Shown here one piece after another: positions 25,682 through 34,924 of a DNA stretch of 64,000 nucleotides. The DNA comes from Enterococcus wangshanyuanii. Lineage in GTDB: Bacteria; Bacillota; Bacilli; Lactobacillales; Enterococcaceae. The stretch is taken from assembly GCF_002197645.1 (NCBI RefSeq), contig NZ_CP021874.1, positions 2,480,001 to 2,544,000 of the forward strand. The letters run 5' to 3'. A model generated the notes under the pieces. The model ran no database searches. It had not been told where the DNA came from and saw only the letters and a list, made by a program, of their open reading frames with translations. Made by a program: the position numbers and the translations under genes. Each line of letters starts with the position of its first letter. The stretch's first letter is position 1.

Positions 25682-27580
25682 TTAAGCTTTTATTTTTGCT
25701 ATCTTTCCTTGCTCGATATACACCATCAATATCGAAATATCAGCTGGGTTTACCCCGCTGATTCGGCTCGCTTGAGCTATCGTTTCTGGTTGGATTTTTT
25801 GCAGTTTTTGTTTAGCTTCTGTCGCTAAGCCGTTGATTGCTTCGTAGTCGATATTTTCTGGGATACGTTTGGCTTCCATTCGTTTTAGTTTATCGACTTT
25901 TTCTAATGCTTTTTTGATATAGCCTTCGTATTTTAGTTGGATCTCAACTTGTTCAATCACTTTTTCGTCTAGTTTTTCTTCAGTTGCCGGGATAAATTGC
26001 GTCACTTCATAATAGCTCATTTCCGGGCGTTTTAAGAAGTCGCTCGCTAGAACGCCATCTTTCAGTGGGACAGAGCCTTTCGCTTCTAAAAACGCTTGTA
26101 CGTCGGCTGTAGGCTTCACTCTGACAGAACTTAGACGAGCAATTTCTGCTTCCACTGCTTTTTTCTTTTCTAAATAAGCTGTATACTGCTCTTCTTTCAC
26201 TAAGCCGATTGCATGGCCTTGTTCTGTTAAACGTAAATCAGCATTATCATGACGCAAAATCAAACGGTATTCCGCTCTCGATGTGAGTAAACGATAAGGT
26301 TCGTTGGTTCCTTTTGTTACCAAATCATCGATCATTACACCGATATAGCCATCGCTGCGCTTCATGACAAACGGTTCTTTCTCCTGCACTTTTAAAGCGG
26401 CATTGATGCCGGCGATCAAACCTTGTCCTGCTGCTTCTTCATAGCCGCTAGTACCATTGGTTTGTCCTGCTGTAAAGAGATTTTCGATGATTTTTGTTTC
26501 TAACGTTGGGCGTAATTGATGAGGTACGACGACATCATATTCGATCGCATAACCCGTTCGCATCATCTCTGCTTTTTCTAAACCAGCAACCGAATGCAGC
26601 ATTTCTGTTTGAACATCTTCCGGTAAAGAAGTCGATAGACCTTGAACGTAAACTTCTTCTGTATTCAAGCCCTCTGGCTCCAAGAATAGTTGGTGACGAG
26701 ATTTATCAGCAAAACGAACGATTTTATCTTCGATCGACGGACAATAACGAGCTCCCACTCCTTCTACGATCCCTGTAAACATCGGTGCCCGATGCAAATT
26801 CGCCTGAATGATTTCATGGGTTCCTTCATTTGTATACGTCAACCAACATGAACGTTGCTCTAAGTTATAAGCACTGTCAGGAGTACTAAAGCTAAAATGA
26901 TTCGGCCTTTCATCGCCAGGCTGTTCTTCTGTCACAGAATAATCGATCGTACTTGCTTTAACACGTGGTGGGGTCCCTGTTTTGAAACGATCCATTTCTA
27001 AGCCTAATTCCTTCAAATGATCAGCTAAACCAATTGATGGCAGTGAGTTATTTGGTCCAGAAGAATATTTCAGTTCGCCGATAATGATTTCACCGCGTAA
27101 TGCAGTGCCGGCGGTAATAATCACGGCTTTACTATGATACTCTGCACCCGTTGTTGTCACAACGCCTTGGCAGATGCCATCTTCTACGATCAGTTTTTCC
27201 ACGATTCCTTGACGTAAGGAAAGGTTCTCTGTTTTTTCGATCGTATGCTTCATTTCTGTTGCGTAAGCATGTTTGTCCGCTTGGGCGCGCAAAGCGCGAA
27301 CGGCTGGTCCTTTTCCTGTGTTCAGCATCCGCATTTGGATGTATGTTTTGTCTATATTACGGCCCATTTCACCGCCTAGGGCATCGATTTCTCTGACTAC
27401 GACTCCTTTGGCAGGTCCGCCGACAGAAGGGTTACACGGCATAAATGCGACCATATCTAAATTGATCGTTAGAAGTAAGGTTTTGCTGCCCATCCGTGCA
27501 GATGCTAAAGCGGCTTCTGAACCGGCATGTCCTGCCCCAACGACGATTACATCATAAGATTCTGCTTTAAATTGATTCAT
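25682..27580 (-). CDS. mnmG: tRNA uridine-5-carboxymethylaminomethyl modification enzyme MnmG (GidA)
   Basis: With MnmE it forms the complex that modifies U34 of tRNAs reading split codon boxes. The N-terminal FAD-binding motif is [19 protein letters not shown]. The family signatures [20 protein letters not shown] and [14 protein letters not shown] are followed by a C-terminal helical domain ending [12 protein letters not shown]. The length of 632 is normal. It follows mnmE by 13 bases on the same strand. Confidence 0.97.
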   Translation of the reverse strand: MNQFKAESYDVIVVGAGHAGSEAALASARMGSKTLLLTINLDMVAFMPCNPSVGGPAKGVVVREIDALGGEMGRNIDKTYIQMRMLNTGKGPAVRALRAQADKHAYATEMKHTIEKTENLSLRQGIVEKLIVEDGICQGVVTTTGAEYHSKAVIITAGTALRGEIIIGELKYSSGPNNSLPSIGLADHLKELGLEMDRFKTGTPPRVKASTIDYSVTEEQPGDERPNHFSFSTPDSAYNLEQRSCWLTYTNEGTHEIIQANLHRAPMFTGIVEGVGARYCPSIEDKIVRFADKSRHQLFLEPEGLNTEEVYVQGLSTSLPEDVQTEMLHSVAGLEKAEMMRTGYAIEYDVVVPHQLRPTLETKIIENLFTAGQTNGTSGYEEAAGQGLIAGINAALKVQEKEPFVMKRSDGYIGVMIDDLVTKGTNEPYRLLTSRAEYRLILRHDNADLRLTEQGHAIGLVKEEQYTAYLEKKKAVEAEIARLSSVRVKPTADVQAFLEAKGSVPLKDGVLASDFLKRPEMSYYEVTQFIPATEEKLDEKVIEQVEIQLKYEGYIKKALEKVDKLKRMEAKRIPENIDYEAINGLATEAKQKLQKIQPETIAQASRISGVNPADISILMVYIEQGKIAKIKA

Positions 27581-27593
27581 CGACTCTTCCTCT

Positions 27594-28991
27594 CTATTTT
27601 CCTAAACAAAATTGACTAAATAATTGAGTGATCAATTCATCTTGAACACTGTCACCCACGATTTCACCTAAAAAGTCCCAGCAACGGGTCATATCCATTT
27701 GAACTAAATCGACTGGCATACCTGCTTCAATCCCGCGGATCACTTCATCTAGAGCGATTGCTGCTTGATCCAGTAACGCGATATGACGCGTATTGGAAAC
27801 GTACGTAGCGTCCTTTTCTGCTGTTTGTCCGCCAAAGAATAAATCTGCGATTTTCAGCTCTAAAGCGTCCATTCCTGTATTTGATAACACAGATACTGGT
27901 AAGATTTCTTCATCCTTCACTAACTGCTTTAATTCTTCCTTATCCAGCACAGCTGGTAGATCCATTTTATTTAATAAGATGATCCGCTTTAAGCCATCTG
28001 TTGCTTCAAGTAATTGTTTATCTTCTTCAGTCAACGCTTCACTTTGGTTTAAAACGAGTAAAATCAAATCAGATTCAGCCAATGCTTTTCGGCTGCGTTC
28101 GACTCCGATTCGCTCGACAATATCTTCTGTTTCACGAATACCAGCTGTATCGATCAATTTCAATGGAACACCACGAACATTGACATACTCCTCGATCACA
28201 TCACGCGTCGTTCCTGCTATATCTGTTACGATCGCTTTTTCTTCTTGTAATAAATGATTCAGTAAGCTGGACTTGCCAACATTCGGCCGACCAATAATAG
28301 CTGTACTTAAGCCTTCACGTAAAATTTTCCCCTGCTTGGCTGTCGTTAGTAACGCTTCGATCTGACCTTTGACAAAACCAGCTTTTTCTAATAATAATTT
28401 TGTGGTCAATTCTTCCACATCATCATATTCCGGATAGTCGATATTCACTTCCACTTGAGCTAATGTTTCTAAAATTTCCTGACGTAATGAGCGAATCAAC
28501 GATGATAAATTGCCATCCAGCTGATCTAAAGCGACATGCATTGCTCTATCTGTTTTCGCCCGAATCAGATCCATAACAGCTTCTGCCTGTGATAAGTCCA
28601 TCCGGCCATTTAAAAATGCTCGCTTAGTAAATTCTCCGGGCTCAGCTAAACGTGCGCCTTCTCGTAACATGAGTTGAAGAAGCTGATTCACGACGACGAT
28701 TCCACCATGACAGTTGATTTCAACAACATCTTCCCGTGTGAAGGTTTTTGGCGCCCGCATCACGGAAACCATTACTTCATCCAGCAAATGTTCATCCTTA
28801 GGGTCCACGATATGCCCGTAATGAATCGTGTGTGTTGGTACTTCCAACAACTGCTTCGATCCTGATCGGTATACTTTATCTGCTATCGCTATCGCATCTT
28901 CTCCACTTAAACGGACAATGCTGATCGCCCCTTCACCTGGCGGCGTTGAAATCGCAGCGATCGTGTCGAATTCTAATGTAATTTGTTGCAT
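27594..28991 (-). CDS. mnmE: tRNA modification GTPase MnmE (TrmE)
   Basis: It is the GTPase partner of MnmG. The N-terminal formyl-tetrahydrofolate-binding domain is followed by a helical domain with an inserted G domain: P-loop [27 protein letters not shown] and LNKMD. The C-terminal FCLGK is the conserved catalytic cysteine motif. AAAGGAAG precedes the ATG. It is transcribed with mnmG, away from the origin. Confidence 0.97.
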   Translation of the reverse strand: MQQITLEFDTIAAISTPPGEGAISIVRLSGEDAIAIADKVYRSGSKQLLEVPTHTIHYGHIVDPKDEHLLDEVMVSVMRAPKTFTREDVVEINCHGGIVVVNQLLQLMLREGARLAEPGEFTKRAFLNGRMDLSQAEAVMDLIRAKTDRAMHVALDQLDGNLSSLIRSLRQEILETLAQVEVNIDYPEYDDVEELTTKLLLEKAGFVKGQIEALLTTAKQGKILREGLSTAIIGRPNVGKSSLLNHLLQEEKAIVTDIAGTTRDVIEEYVNVRGVPLKLIDTAGIRETEDIVERIGVERSRKALAESDLILLVLNQSEALTEEDKQLLEATDGLKRIILLNKMDLPAVLDKEELKQLVKDEEILPVSVLSNTGMDALELKIADLFFGGQTAEKDATYVSNTRHIALLDQAAIALDEVIRGIEAGMPVDLVQMDMTRCWDFLGEIVGDSVQDELITQLFSQFCLGK

Positions 28992-29050
28992 GCTTGTCTT
29001 CCTTTCTATAAAAATAGGTCAATTTATGTACATTTCTATATTTAGACTAC

Positions 29051-29100
29051 AAAAAAAGCGCCCACTCCACCCTTATTTTTTCAGGTTGGATCTAGCACTT
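29051..29100 (-). terminator. terminator-like stem in the leader of mnmE
   Basis: On the minus strand an imperfect 16-bp stem with GU pairs ends in GGGCGCTTTTTTT, about 60 bases before the mnmE start. It could end an upstream transcript or act as an attenuator. No pairing alternative was identified. Confidence 0.4.
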
Positions 29101-29252
29101 TCACTGCGTCAATTCCTATTTAATTCTTGAATTAGAATAGCATAATTTTATTTTTTTCGCAAGATTATTTCTTTATGAAAAGCTGCTTTTAATTTTGCAT
29201 TTCTGCTTCTTTATTATTAAAATAAATGTATAGAAGAATGGAGGTTCCAATC

Positions 29253-29594
29253 ATGAGAAAAGGAAGAAAAGATGAGTTTACCGTAGAAGAGTTAGAGAAC
29301 CGTTTAAGCAGTATTACATTATCTACTGGAAACGTCAATAAGAAATATATTGTTCGTGATATCGTTTTTGCAACTGATCGGATCGAAACCGATTTATTTT
29401 CATCCGAAGTAAATGCCAATGAAGTATTCAGTGGCGTCTACCGCCAGTTAAAAGAAATTGCATTTGAGTATCAGGCAGATGCCGTCATCAATTGTCATTT
29501 TGAAGAAAAATATGTTGAATATCAAGGCAAATGGGTCGTAGAAATTTTTGCCTATGGAACTGTGATTCAATTTACACAAACAACGATCGGTTAA
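29253..29594 (+). CDS. small conserved protein, YbjQ-like
   Basis: The ATG at 29253 sits 8 bases after GGAGG; an in-frame ATG further upstream has no ribosome binding site. The 113 residues show VRDIVFATDRIE near residue 30, then a helix and AFEYQADAVINCHFEEKY with EIFAYGTVIQF. This pattern resembles YbjQ/DUF74-type proteins (A-x-x-x-G-A-D-A-V-I). The function of that family is not established. It is transcribed against jag and mnmE. Confidence 0.65.
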   Translation: MRKGRKDEFTVEELENRLSSITLSTGNVNKKYIVRDIVFATDRIETDLFSSEVNANEVFSGVYRQLKEIAFEYQADAVINCHFEEKYVEYQGKWVVEIFAYGTVIQFTQTTIG

Positions 29595-29608
29595 TTCTTT
29601 TAAGCAAA

Positions 29609-29638
29609 TAAAAAAAACCTGATCCAAAAGAATCAGGC
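29609..29638 (-). terminator. leftward terminator, second behind jag
   Basis: On the minus strand CCTGAT-N8-ATCAGG is followed by eight T residues. It also blocks antisense entry into the 29253-29594 gene. Confidence 0.75.
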
Positions 29639-29772
29639 TGGAAGAAGCACGAATGCTTCAACTACTTTATCATCGTATTTTGTACGTTGATAAGAATGAT
29701 TTCGTTTAAAATATACTTTGTTTGATAGTATTTGTCAATGTATTTTTTTGATAAAAATAGTTCATAAAACAA

Positions 29773-29813
29773 TAAATGCCCCTTTAAAAAAATTATTTTT
29801 AAAGGGGCATTTA
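29773..29813 (-). terminator. terminator of the rnpA-yidC-jag transcript
   Basis: A perfect 18-bp stem (TAAATGCCCCTTTAAAAA and its complement) lies 7 bases after the jag stop codon. Confidence 0.85.
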
Positions 29814-29819
29814 CTATTT

Positions 29820-30593
29820 TTAAAAATGTTTCTTCGCAGGCTCTACTACTAAATAACGATAAGGTTCATCACCTTCTGAGTGGGTTTGAATCTGATCGTC
29901 TTTGCTCAATGTGAAATGAATTTGTTTTCGTTCAAATGCCGGCATTGGCTCTAAAAAGACAGGCCGACCTGTTTGTTTGACTTTTTCAGCAGTTCTTTCT
30001 GCTAGTCGTTGTAAAATTGCCTGACGTTTCTCACGATAATCACCAACATTCACAACAACAGATAATTTATTTGCAGCGACACGATGAACAAATACTTGAG
30101 CTAAATACTGTAATGCATTAAGGACACGACCGTGTTTGCCAATCAAAATACCTTGTTTCTCTGTATCTAAATGGAAAATCAACAGACTCTCATTCCGTTC
30201 TAAACGAACCATCGCAGGTGCGTTCAGTTCTTTTGAAATATCAGTTAAGTATAAAGCTAATTCGGTGATCGCTTCCTCGTCTTCAAGGTTTTCCAAAAGT
30301 TTCGGTTCAGAAGAATCTGAAGCTTTAGTAGCAAGCAACTCTTCAGCGGCTTCTTCTACTTTTACTTCTTCATCTGTCACAATGATTTCTTCGACAACTT
30401 CTTCTACTGCTTCTGCGATTTGTTCACTGACAGTAGGTTCGATCGAAACTTGGGCAAGCTTTTTACCAAAGCCTAAAAACCCTTTTTTGGCATCAGAGAT
30501 CACATTGATCTCTACTTCTTCTTTTGTCAAATTCAGTGCGTGTAAGCCCTTAGTTGTTGCTTCTTCAATTGTGTTTCCCTCATAAACCGGCAC
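29820..30593 (-). CDS. khpB: RNA-binding protein KhpB/Jag
   Basis: A Jag-N domain (MPVYEGNTIEEATTKGLHAL, GFLGFGKKLAQVSI) is followed by a glutamate-rich linker of about 55 residues, a KH domain with the GxxG loop (IGKHGRVLNALQYLAQ) and a C-terminal R3H domain (PMPAFERKQIHFTL). With KhpA it binds many transcripts and affects cell elongation in Gram-positive cocci. It follows yidC by 15 bases in the usual rnpA-yidC-jag operon. Confidence 0.95.
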   Translation of the reverse strand: MPVYEGNTIEEATTKGLHALNLTKEEVEINVISDAKKGFLGFGKKLAQVSIEPTVSEQIAEAVEEVVEEIIVTDEEVKVEEAAEELLATKASDSSEPKLLENLEDEEAITELALYLTDISKELNAPAMVRLERNESLLIFHLDTEKQGILIGKHGRVLNALQYLAQVFVHRVAANKLSVVVNVGDYREKRQAILQRLAERTAEKVKQTGRPVFLEPMPAFERKQIHFTLSKDDQIQTHSEGDEPYRYLVVEPAKKHF

Positions 30594-30608
30594 CTGGAAA
30601 CCCTCCTT

Positions 30609-31436
30609 TTATTTCTTCTTATTTTTTTTCTTAGGATTCATTGCTTTTTTCAGTGCTTTTTCACGTTCTTTGACTTGTCGTTCAGCCTCTGCACGTTCTT
30701 TACGGATCTTAAATGGGTTATTGATCAATAACGTTTGTCCTACTTGGAAAGCATTAGATACTACCCAGTATAATGACAGTCCACTCGCTAAGTTCATCCC
30801 CATAACGAAGATCATCACAGGCATTGCAAAATTCATGATTTTCAATGACGCATTTGATTCAATTTGGCTCATACTTGTTAAATACGTGCTGGCAAATGTA
30901 AAGACTGCCGCAAGGATCGGTAAAATCAAATACGGATCCGGTTTACCCAAATTCAACCACATGAAGCTTCCTTGCCTCAACTCCGGTACTCGAGAAATCG
31001 ATTGATACAGCGCCATCATGATCGGCATTTGAATCAATAGAGGTAAACAGCCAGCATATGGATTGACATTATTTTCTGCATATAATTTTTGTTGTTCTTC
31101 GCGGAATAAACGTTGTGTTTCCGGATCTTTTGAAGAATACTGTTTTTGCAATGCTTTTAATTTTGGTTGTAATTCTTGTGTCTTACGCATGCTTTTTGTT
31201 TGGAAATGCATCAATGGTAGTAAGATGATTCGAATCACTAAAGTAAACAAGATGATCCCGATACCTGTATTTGCTGAAATGGATAAAAATTTGATTGCTT
31301 CAGCAAAATAGTAAACAATATAGCGGTCCCAAATCCCGGTACTATCTGCATTAATTGGCGCTGTGCCACAGGCAGATAAAACAAAAATCAGGGAAATTAG
31401 ACCTGCCATCAATAATAAACGTTTATACTTCTTCAC
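30609..31436 (-). CDS. yidC: membrane protein insertase YidC (lipoprotein form)
   Basis: A lipoprotein signal (LIFVLSACG, with Cys at the cleavage site) precedes five membrane segments. The conserved positive residue of the insertase groove is in TLVIRIILLPLMHFQ. The C-terminus is strongly basic (NPKKKNKKK), suited to ribosome contact. The length of 275 is usual for YidC1 of lactic acid bacteria. It is co-transcribed with rnpA (15 bases upstream) and jag. Confidence 0.96.
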   Translation of the reverse strand: MKKYKRLLLMAGLISLIFVLSACGTAPINADSTGIWDRYIVYYFAEAIKFLSISANTGIGIILFTLVIRIILLPLMHFQTKSMRKTQELQPKLKALQKQYSSKDPETQRLFREEQQKLYAENNVNPYAGCLPLLIQMPIMMALYQSISRVPELRQGSFMWLNLGKPDPYLILPILAAVFTFASTYLTSMSQIESNASLKIMNFAMPVMIFVMGMNLASGLSLYWVVSNAFQVGQTLLINNPFKIRKERAEAERQVKEREKALKKAMNPKKKNKKK

Positions 31437-31451
31437 AAAACTGTTCCTCTC

Positions 31452-31790
31452 TTATTTCAAAATTTTTGCAAGTTTTAATACATGCGTGATGTTGCGATGG
31501 ATTTCTTCAGAAGTCAATGCATCCACTCCTGGGCGGGCAATGATGATAAAATCACATGTTGGCTCGATCGACTCTTTCAATTGGTAGATCGACGTGCGGA
31601 TTTTACGCTTGACCGCATTTCGAACAACCGCGTTGCCGATTTTTTTTCCGACAGAAATTCCTACGCGAAAATGCTTCTGTTCCGGCTTCTCCAAAACATA
31701 AACGACAAATCTTCTGTTCGCACAAGATTGCTTATGCTGAAAGACGGTTTGAAATTCTTTTTCTTTTTTTACTCTATAGGATTTTTTCAT
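31452..31790 (-). CDS. rnpA: ribonuclease P protein component
   Basis: This is the protein subunit of RNase P, which matures tRNA 5' ends. KKSYRVKKEKEFQTVFQHKQ at the start and the RNR-type motif GNAVVRNAVKRKIR are diagnostic. The frame is open 23 codons upstream to 31859, but AAAGGG just before the ATG at 31788-31790 and family length (about 112) support this start. Unusually, rpmH is not directly upstream; about 830 bases and a repeat pair lie between. Confidence 0.94.
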   Translation of the reverse strand: MKKSYRVKKEKEFQTVFQHKQSCANRRFVVYVLEKPEQKHFRVGISVGKKIGNAVVRNAVKRKIRTSIYQLKESIEPTCDFIIIARPGVDALTSEEIHRNITHVLKLAKILK

Positions 31791-32169
31791 CTGCATCCCT
31801 TTGTTTCTTTCTTTTTTACTCACATACAATAATAGCATAGTTCCGTCATTTTTTTTCAAATTTCAAGGAAAATATCCAGAGATTTTGAATGTCATGACTC
31901 TAATTCAATATATTATCATTTATTCGCTTTTTTTTCACTTTATTTCTGATAACTATTGGGAAAAATGAGTGGGGTTTTATTGATTTGTACCTGTATTACT
32001 TTTTGATGTTCACATATTTTGATTCATTTTTATCGTGTAGCTGCTAACTATTTGGTGATTAACATCGCTAACAGCGTTTTAAGCATTTCTTTTGTTTTTC
32101 ATTTTAGTTCTCACTTATAAAAAGTACTATTTGAGAAGATCGGAATGACCTAGAGCAGTTTGGAGTATG

Positions 32170-32522
32170 TTTGATCGTGATATTTTTTTATTTAGCTGCT
32201 ATCGTTTATTGCTTGTTTTAGTGTTAAGTGTTTGGTGATTCTCTAGTAAGGACACTTCGCTCCCTTTGGTCGCCAAGTATTGTTCATCATCTGCTCTGGC
32301 AAAGCCAATCGCAGTCCTTCAATTCTTAGAGCTTTAGCTCTTAGAAATTGATGCGATCGAAACTACGTGGCGTGGGTTTGATCGTGATACTTTTTTGTTT
32401 AGTTTATAGCGTGTATTGCTTGTTTTAGTGTTAAGCGTTTGGTGATTCACTAGTAAGGACACTTCGCTCCCTTTGGTCGCCAAGTATTGTTCATCATCTG
32501 CTCTGGCAAAGCCAATCGCAGT
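32170..32522. repeat. two-copy direct repeat with 207-bp period between rnpA and rpmH
   Basis: Copy A spans 32170-32315 and copy B 32377-32522. Both start TTTGATCGTGATA and end in AAAGCCAATCGCAGT, with the middle about 100 bases (from TTGCTTGTTTTAGTGTTAAG) nearly identical. Divergence is concentrated in the first 40 bases. The minus strand of the conserved part is an open frame without a start. No transposase or terminal inverted repeats were seen. The rest of 31860-32623 holds nothing but the rpmH terminator. Confidence 0.8.
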
Positions 32523-32534
32523 GATTCACAACAA

Positions 32535-32587
32535 AAGAACCCTTTATTATTTTCACATAGACATTGTGAAGATAATAAAGGGTTCTT
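32535..32587 (-). terminator. terminator of rpmH
   Basis: A 23-bp stem with one mismatch (AAGAACCCTTTATTAT... pairing with ATAATAAAGGGTTCTT), loop TAGACAT, T-rich on the minus strand. It makes rpmH a separate transcript from rnpA. Confidence 0.85.
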
Positions 32588-32623
32588 AAAGTTCGTTGGT
32601 TCGTTATTCAAAATCAACATATA

Positions 32624-32758
32624 TTATGCTGAAATAACTTTTCTACCTTTACGACGTCTGCTCGCTAATACATTGCGACCATTTTTTGTGCTCATACGTT
32701 TACGGAAACCGTGAACTTTTTGACGTTTACGTTTGTTTGGTTGATATGTTCTTTTCAT
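32624..32758 (-). CDS. rpmH: 50S ribosomal protein L34
   Basis: This 44-residue protein ([20 protein letters not shown]..., rich in R and K, ending GRKVISA) is unmistakable L34. AGGAGGT lies upstream of the ATG. It is the first gene to the left of the origin, with its own promoter at 32814-32843. Confidence 0.98.
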   Translation of the reverse strand: MKRTYQPNKRKRQKVHGFRKRMSTKNGRNVLASRRRKGRKVISA

Positions 32759-32813
32759 CTTGTTCCACCTCCTGAAATTGTAACTATCCATCAATACATA
32801 GACATACTTTGAT

Positions 32814-32843
32814 AGTATACCTAGTATTAGGTCGTTTTGTCAA
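32814..32843 (-). promoter_or_regulatory. sigma-A-type promoter of rpmH
   Basis: On the minus strand TTGACA (32838-32843), an 18-base spacer and TATACT (32814-32819). The spacer carries a near-palindrome, CCTAATACTAGG. Confidence 0.75.
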
Positions 32844-32882
32844 TAAATTTTCAGGAATAATTTTCTCCTTTGTATTAATAAG

Positions 32883-33185
32883 TTATCCACAAAAAGTTAT
32901 TTTGTCTGGATAGACTGTGGATAGTTTTTTTCTGTTGCTTGATTTATTTTTTGTTTCTACACCACTTTTACACAAAAAAACAGGGTGTTTAAAAGTTATG
33001 CACATTTTTATTTACGCTTGTGTATAACTTTGATAAAACGTTGATGTTACTGCTTTATTTTTACAGAAAATCTTGTGGATAAATAAAATAACAGCTAGAA
33101 ATCCACTCTCTATTCTATATCTGTGGATAAACTTTTAGACATCTGTTGATTTTTTTTCCACAATTCACACTTTGCCTGTGGAAAA
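32883..33185. promoter_or_regulatory. DnaA-box cluster upstream of dnaA (incA/B-type part of oriC)
   Basis: TTATCCACA or its complement is found exactly at 32883-32891, 33074-33082 and 33122-33130. One-mismatch forms lie at 32916-32924, 32996-33004 (TTATGCACA), 33019-33027 (TGTGTATAA), 33154-33162 (TTTTCCACA) and 33177-33185 (TGTGGAAAA). The whole 32759-33380 gap contains no gene and is very A+T-rich. Confidence 0.9.
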
Positions 33186-33309
33186 AGTTCGGAAAAAATG
33201 ATAAAATTCTATTTGCTTATCTATTTGTATTTGTGCTGCTCTTTTATATAGAAAATAAGATATCCACTTATTTCATTTGATCAGCTCATCTTTGAGAAAA
33301 GATAGAGTA

Positions 33310-33345
33310 GACTGAAATCAATACTGGCCCAGTCTATTTTCAGTC
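33310..33345 (+). promoter_or_regulatory. stem-loop in the dnaA leader
   Basis: GACTGAAA pairs with TTTCAGTC (outer) and ACTGG with CCAGT (inner). TAGACT (33308-33313) can pair alternatively with AGTCTA (33331-33336). It lies about 35 bases before the dnaA start. Its regulatory role is unknown. Confidence 0.4.
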
Positions 33346-33380
33346 ACGGCTGAACACTTTTAAATTAAGGAGGTCGCTAT

Positions 33381-34724
33381 ATGCCCGATATGGAAAGTTT
33401 CTGGAAAGATCTTGAGAATACTTACCAATCTGTTTTATCTGCACCAAGTTTTGATGCTTGGATCAAAACAGCCCAACCGCTAAAGTTGGAAAATAATCAA
33501 CTATGGTTGGAAGTTCCTTCTGCCGTTCATAGAGACTATTGGGAAAAAAACTTAGCTGCAAAAATCGTTGAAACTGGTTTTAAATTGACTGGTGCTGAAG
33601 TGATGCCTCATTTTGTTGTGACAGACGAAAAAGAAGCCATGATGATTCAAGAGGAGAAAAAAGACAGTCCAACTCCCGAAAAAATCTCTGAGCACAGTAA
33701 AAAGGCGTTGCTAAACCCTAAATATTCCTTCGATACCTTTGTTATCGGTAAAGGAAATCAAATGGCTCATGCAGCAGCTTTAGTTGTTGCAGAAGATCCT
33801 GGTTCCATTTACAATCCACTGTTTTTTTACGGCGGTGTTGGTTTAGGGAAAACTCACTTGATGCATGCGATCGGTCATCAAATGCTGCAAAACCGACCAG
33901 ATGCCAAAGTAAAATACGTCAGCAGTGAAACGTTTACGAATGAGTTTATCAATTCGATCCAAACGAAAAATTCTGAGCAATTTAGAAAAGAATATCGGAA
34001 TGTTGATTTATTGCTTGTAGATGATATTCAATTTTTAGCAGAAAAAGAAGCAACCTTGGAAGAATTTTTCCATACCTTCAATGATCTCTATAATGAGAAT
34101 AAACAAATCGTCCTAACAAGTGATCGACCACCAAATGATATTCCAAAACTGCCTGAACGTTTAGTTTCTCGATTTGCCTGGGGCTTATCCGTTGATATCA
34201 CTCCACCTGATTTGGAAACCCGAATTGCGATCCTTCGTAAAAAAGCAGATGCAGAACGATTAGAGATTCCTGATGACACCTTGAGTTACATTGCTGGTCA
34301 AATCGACTCTAATATCCGTGAACTCGAAGGGGCTTTAGTACGCGTGCAGGCCTATGCTACGATCAATGGAGAAGATATTTCTACAAGTTTAGCCGCTGAT
34401 GCCTTGAAATCATTAAAATCGGTCGGCAGCCAAAATCATTTATCGATTCTTCAGATCCAAGAAGAGGTCGCAAAATATTATCATATTCAGTTAAAGGATT
34501 TAAAAGGCAAGAAACGGGTCAAATCGATCGTTGTTCCTAGACAAATCTCCATGTATCTTTCTAGAGAAATGACAGATAACTCTTTACCTAAAATCGGTGC
34601 TGAGTTCGGCGGAAAAGATCATACGACTGTCATTCATGCTCATGAAAAAATTCAGCAATTATTGGAAAAAGATCCCGCAATTCAAAAAGAAGTCGCTGAA
34701 ATCAAAAATCTGCTCAATTCATAG
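33381..34724 (+). CDS. dnaA: chromosomal replication initiator DnaA
   Basis: DnaA binds DnaA boxes and opens the origin. Domain I is at the N-terminus (about 1-90). The AAA+ domain has Walker A GGVGLGKTHLMHAIG and Walker B LLLVDDIQFL. Domain IV carries the DNA-binding signature GGKDHTTVIHAHEKI. The length of 447 is normal. AAGGAGG precedes the ATG. DnaA boxes flank the gene on both sides, so it probably regulates itself. Confidence 0.99.
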   Translation: MPDMESFWKDLENTYQSVLSAPSFDAWIKTAQPLKLENNQLWLEVPSAVHRDYWEKNLAAKIVETGFKLTGAEVMPHFVVTDEKEAMMIQEEKKDSPTPEKISEHSKKALLNPKYSFDTFVIGKGNQMAHAAALVVAEDPGSIYNPLFFYGGVGLGKTHLMHAIGHQMLQNRPDAKVKYVSSETFTNEFINSIQTKNSEQFRKEYRNVDLLLVDDIQFLAEKEATLEEFFHTFNDLYNENKQIVLTSDRPPNDIPKLPERLVSRFAWGLSVDITPPDLETRIAILRKKADAERLEIPDDTLSYIAGQIDSNIRELEGALVRVQAYATINGEDISTSLAADALKSLKSVGSQNHLSILQIQEEVAKYYHIQLKDLKGKKRVKSIVVPRQISMYLSREMTDNSLPKIGAEFGGKDHTTVIHAHEKIQQLLEKDPAIQKEVAEIKNLLNS

Positions 34725-34726
34725 AT

Positions 34727-34866
34727 TGTGGATAAATAAGAGAAAACAGAAAAAGTTTTCCACAGGTTATACACAGGTGGAAAACTCTAATTCTATTCTG
34801 TTTTCTTAGTTTTCCACAGAATTAACAAGACCTACTACTTTTATTATTTATTTATATATAAATACA
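34727..34866. promoter_or_regulatory. oriC unwinding side: DnaA boxes, DnaA-trio and A+T-rich stretch
   Basis: Boxes: TGTGGATAA at 34727-34735, TTTTCCACA at 34756-34764, TTATACACA at 34767-34775 and TTTTCCACA at 34810-34818. After the last box comes CCTACTACTTTTATTATT (34831-34848), which fits the DnaA-trio pattern known from B. subtilis, then TTATATATAAATA. This is the likely point of strand opening. Confidence 0.85.
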
Positions 34867-34924
34867 AAGATTCCTCAGTAGAGTTTATCTATTTTAAAAT
34901 CAAAGAAAAAGGAGTTTAATCATT

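Noticed and set aside
28130..28150. GTTTCACG sequence in mnmE as a parS candidate
   Set aside because: Only the left half matches the parS consensus.
27793..28257. 154-codon plus-strand open frame inside mnmE
   Set aside because: It is antisense to a clear mnmE with all motifs; no ribosome binding site.
31482..31832. Plus-strand open frame opposite rnpA
   Set aside because: rnpA on the minus strand carries the family motifs; the opposite frame has no start signal.
32487..32714. 75-codon plus-strand open frame over the rpmH region
   Set aside because: It overlaps L34 and a terminator hairpin and starts inside the 207-bp repeat.
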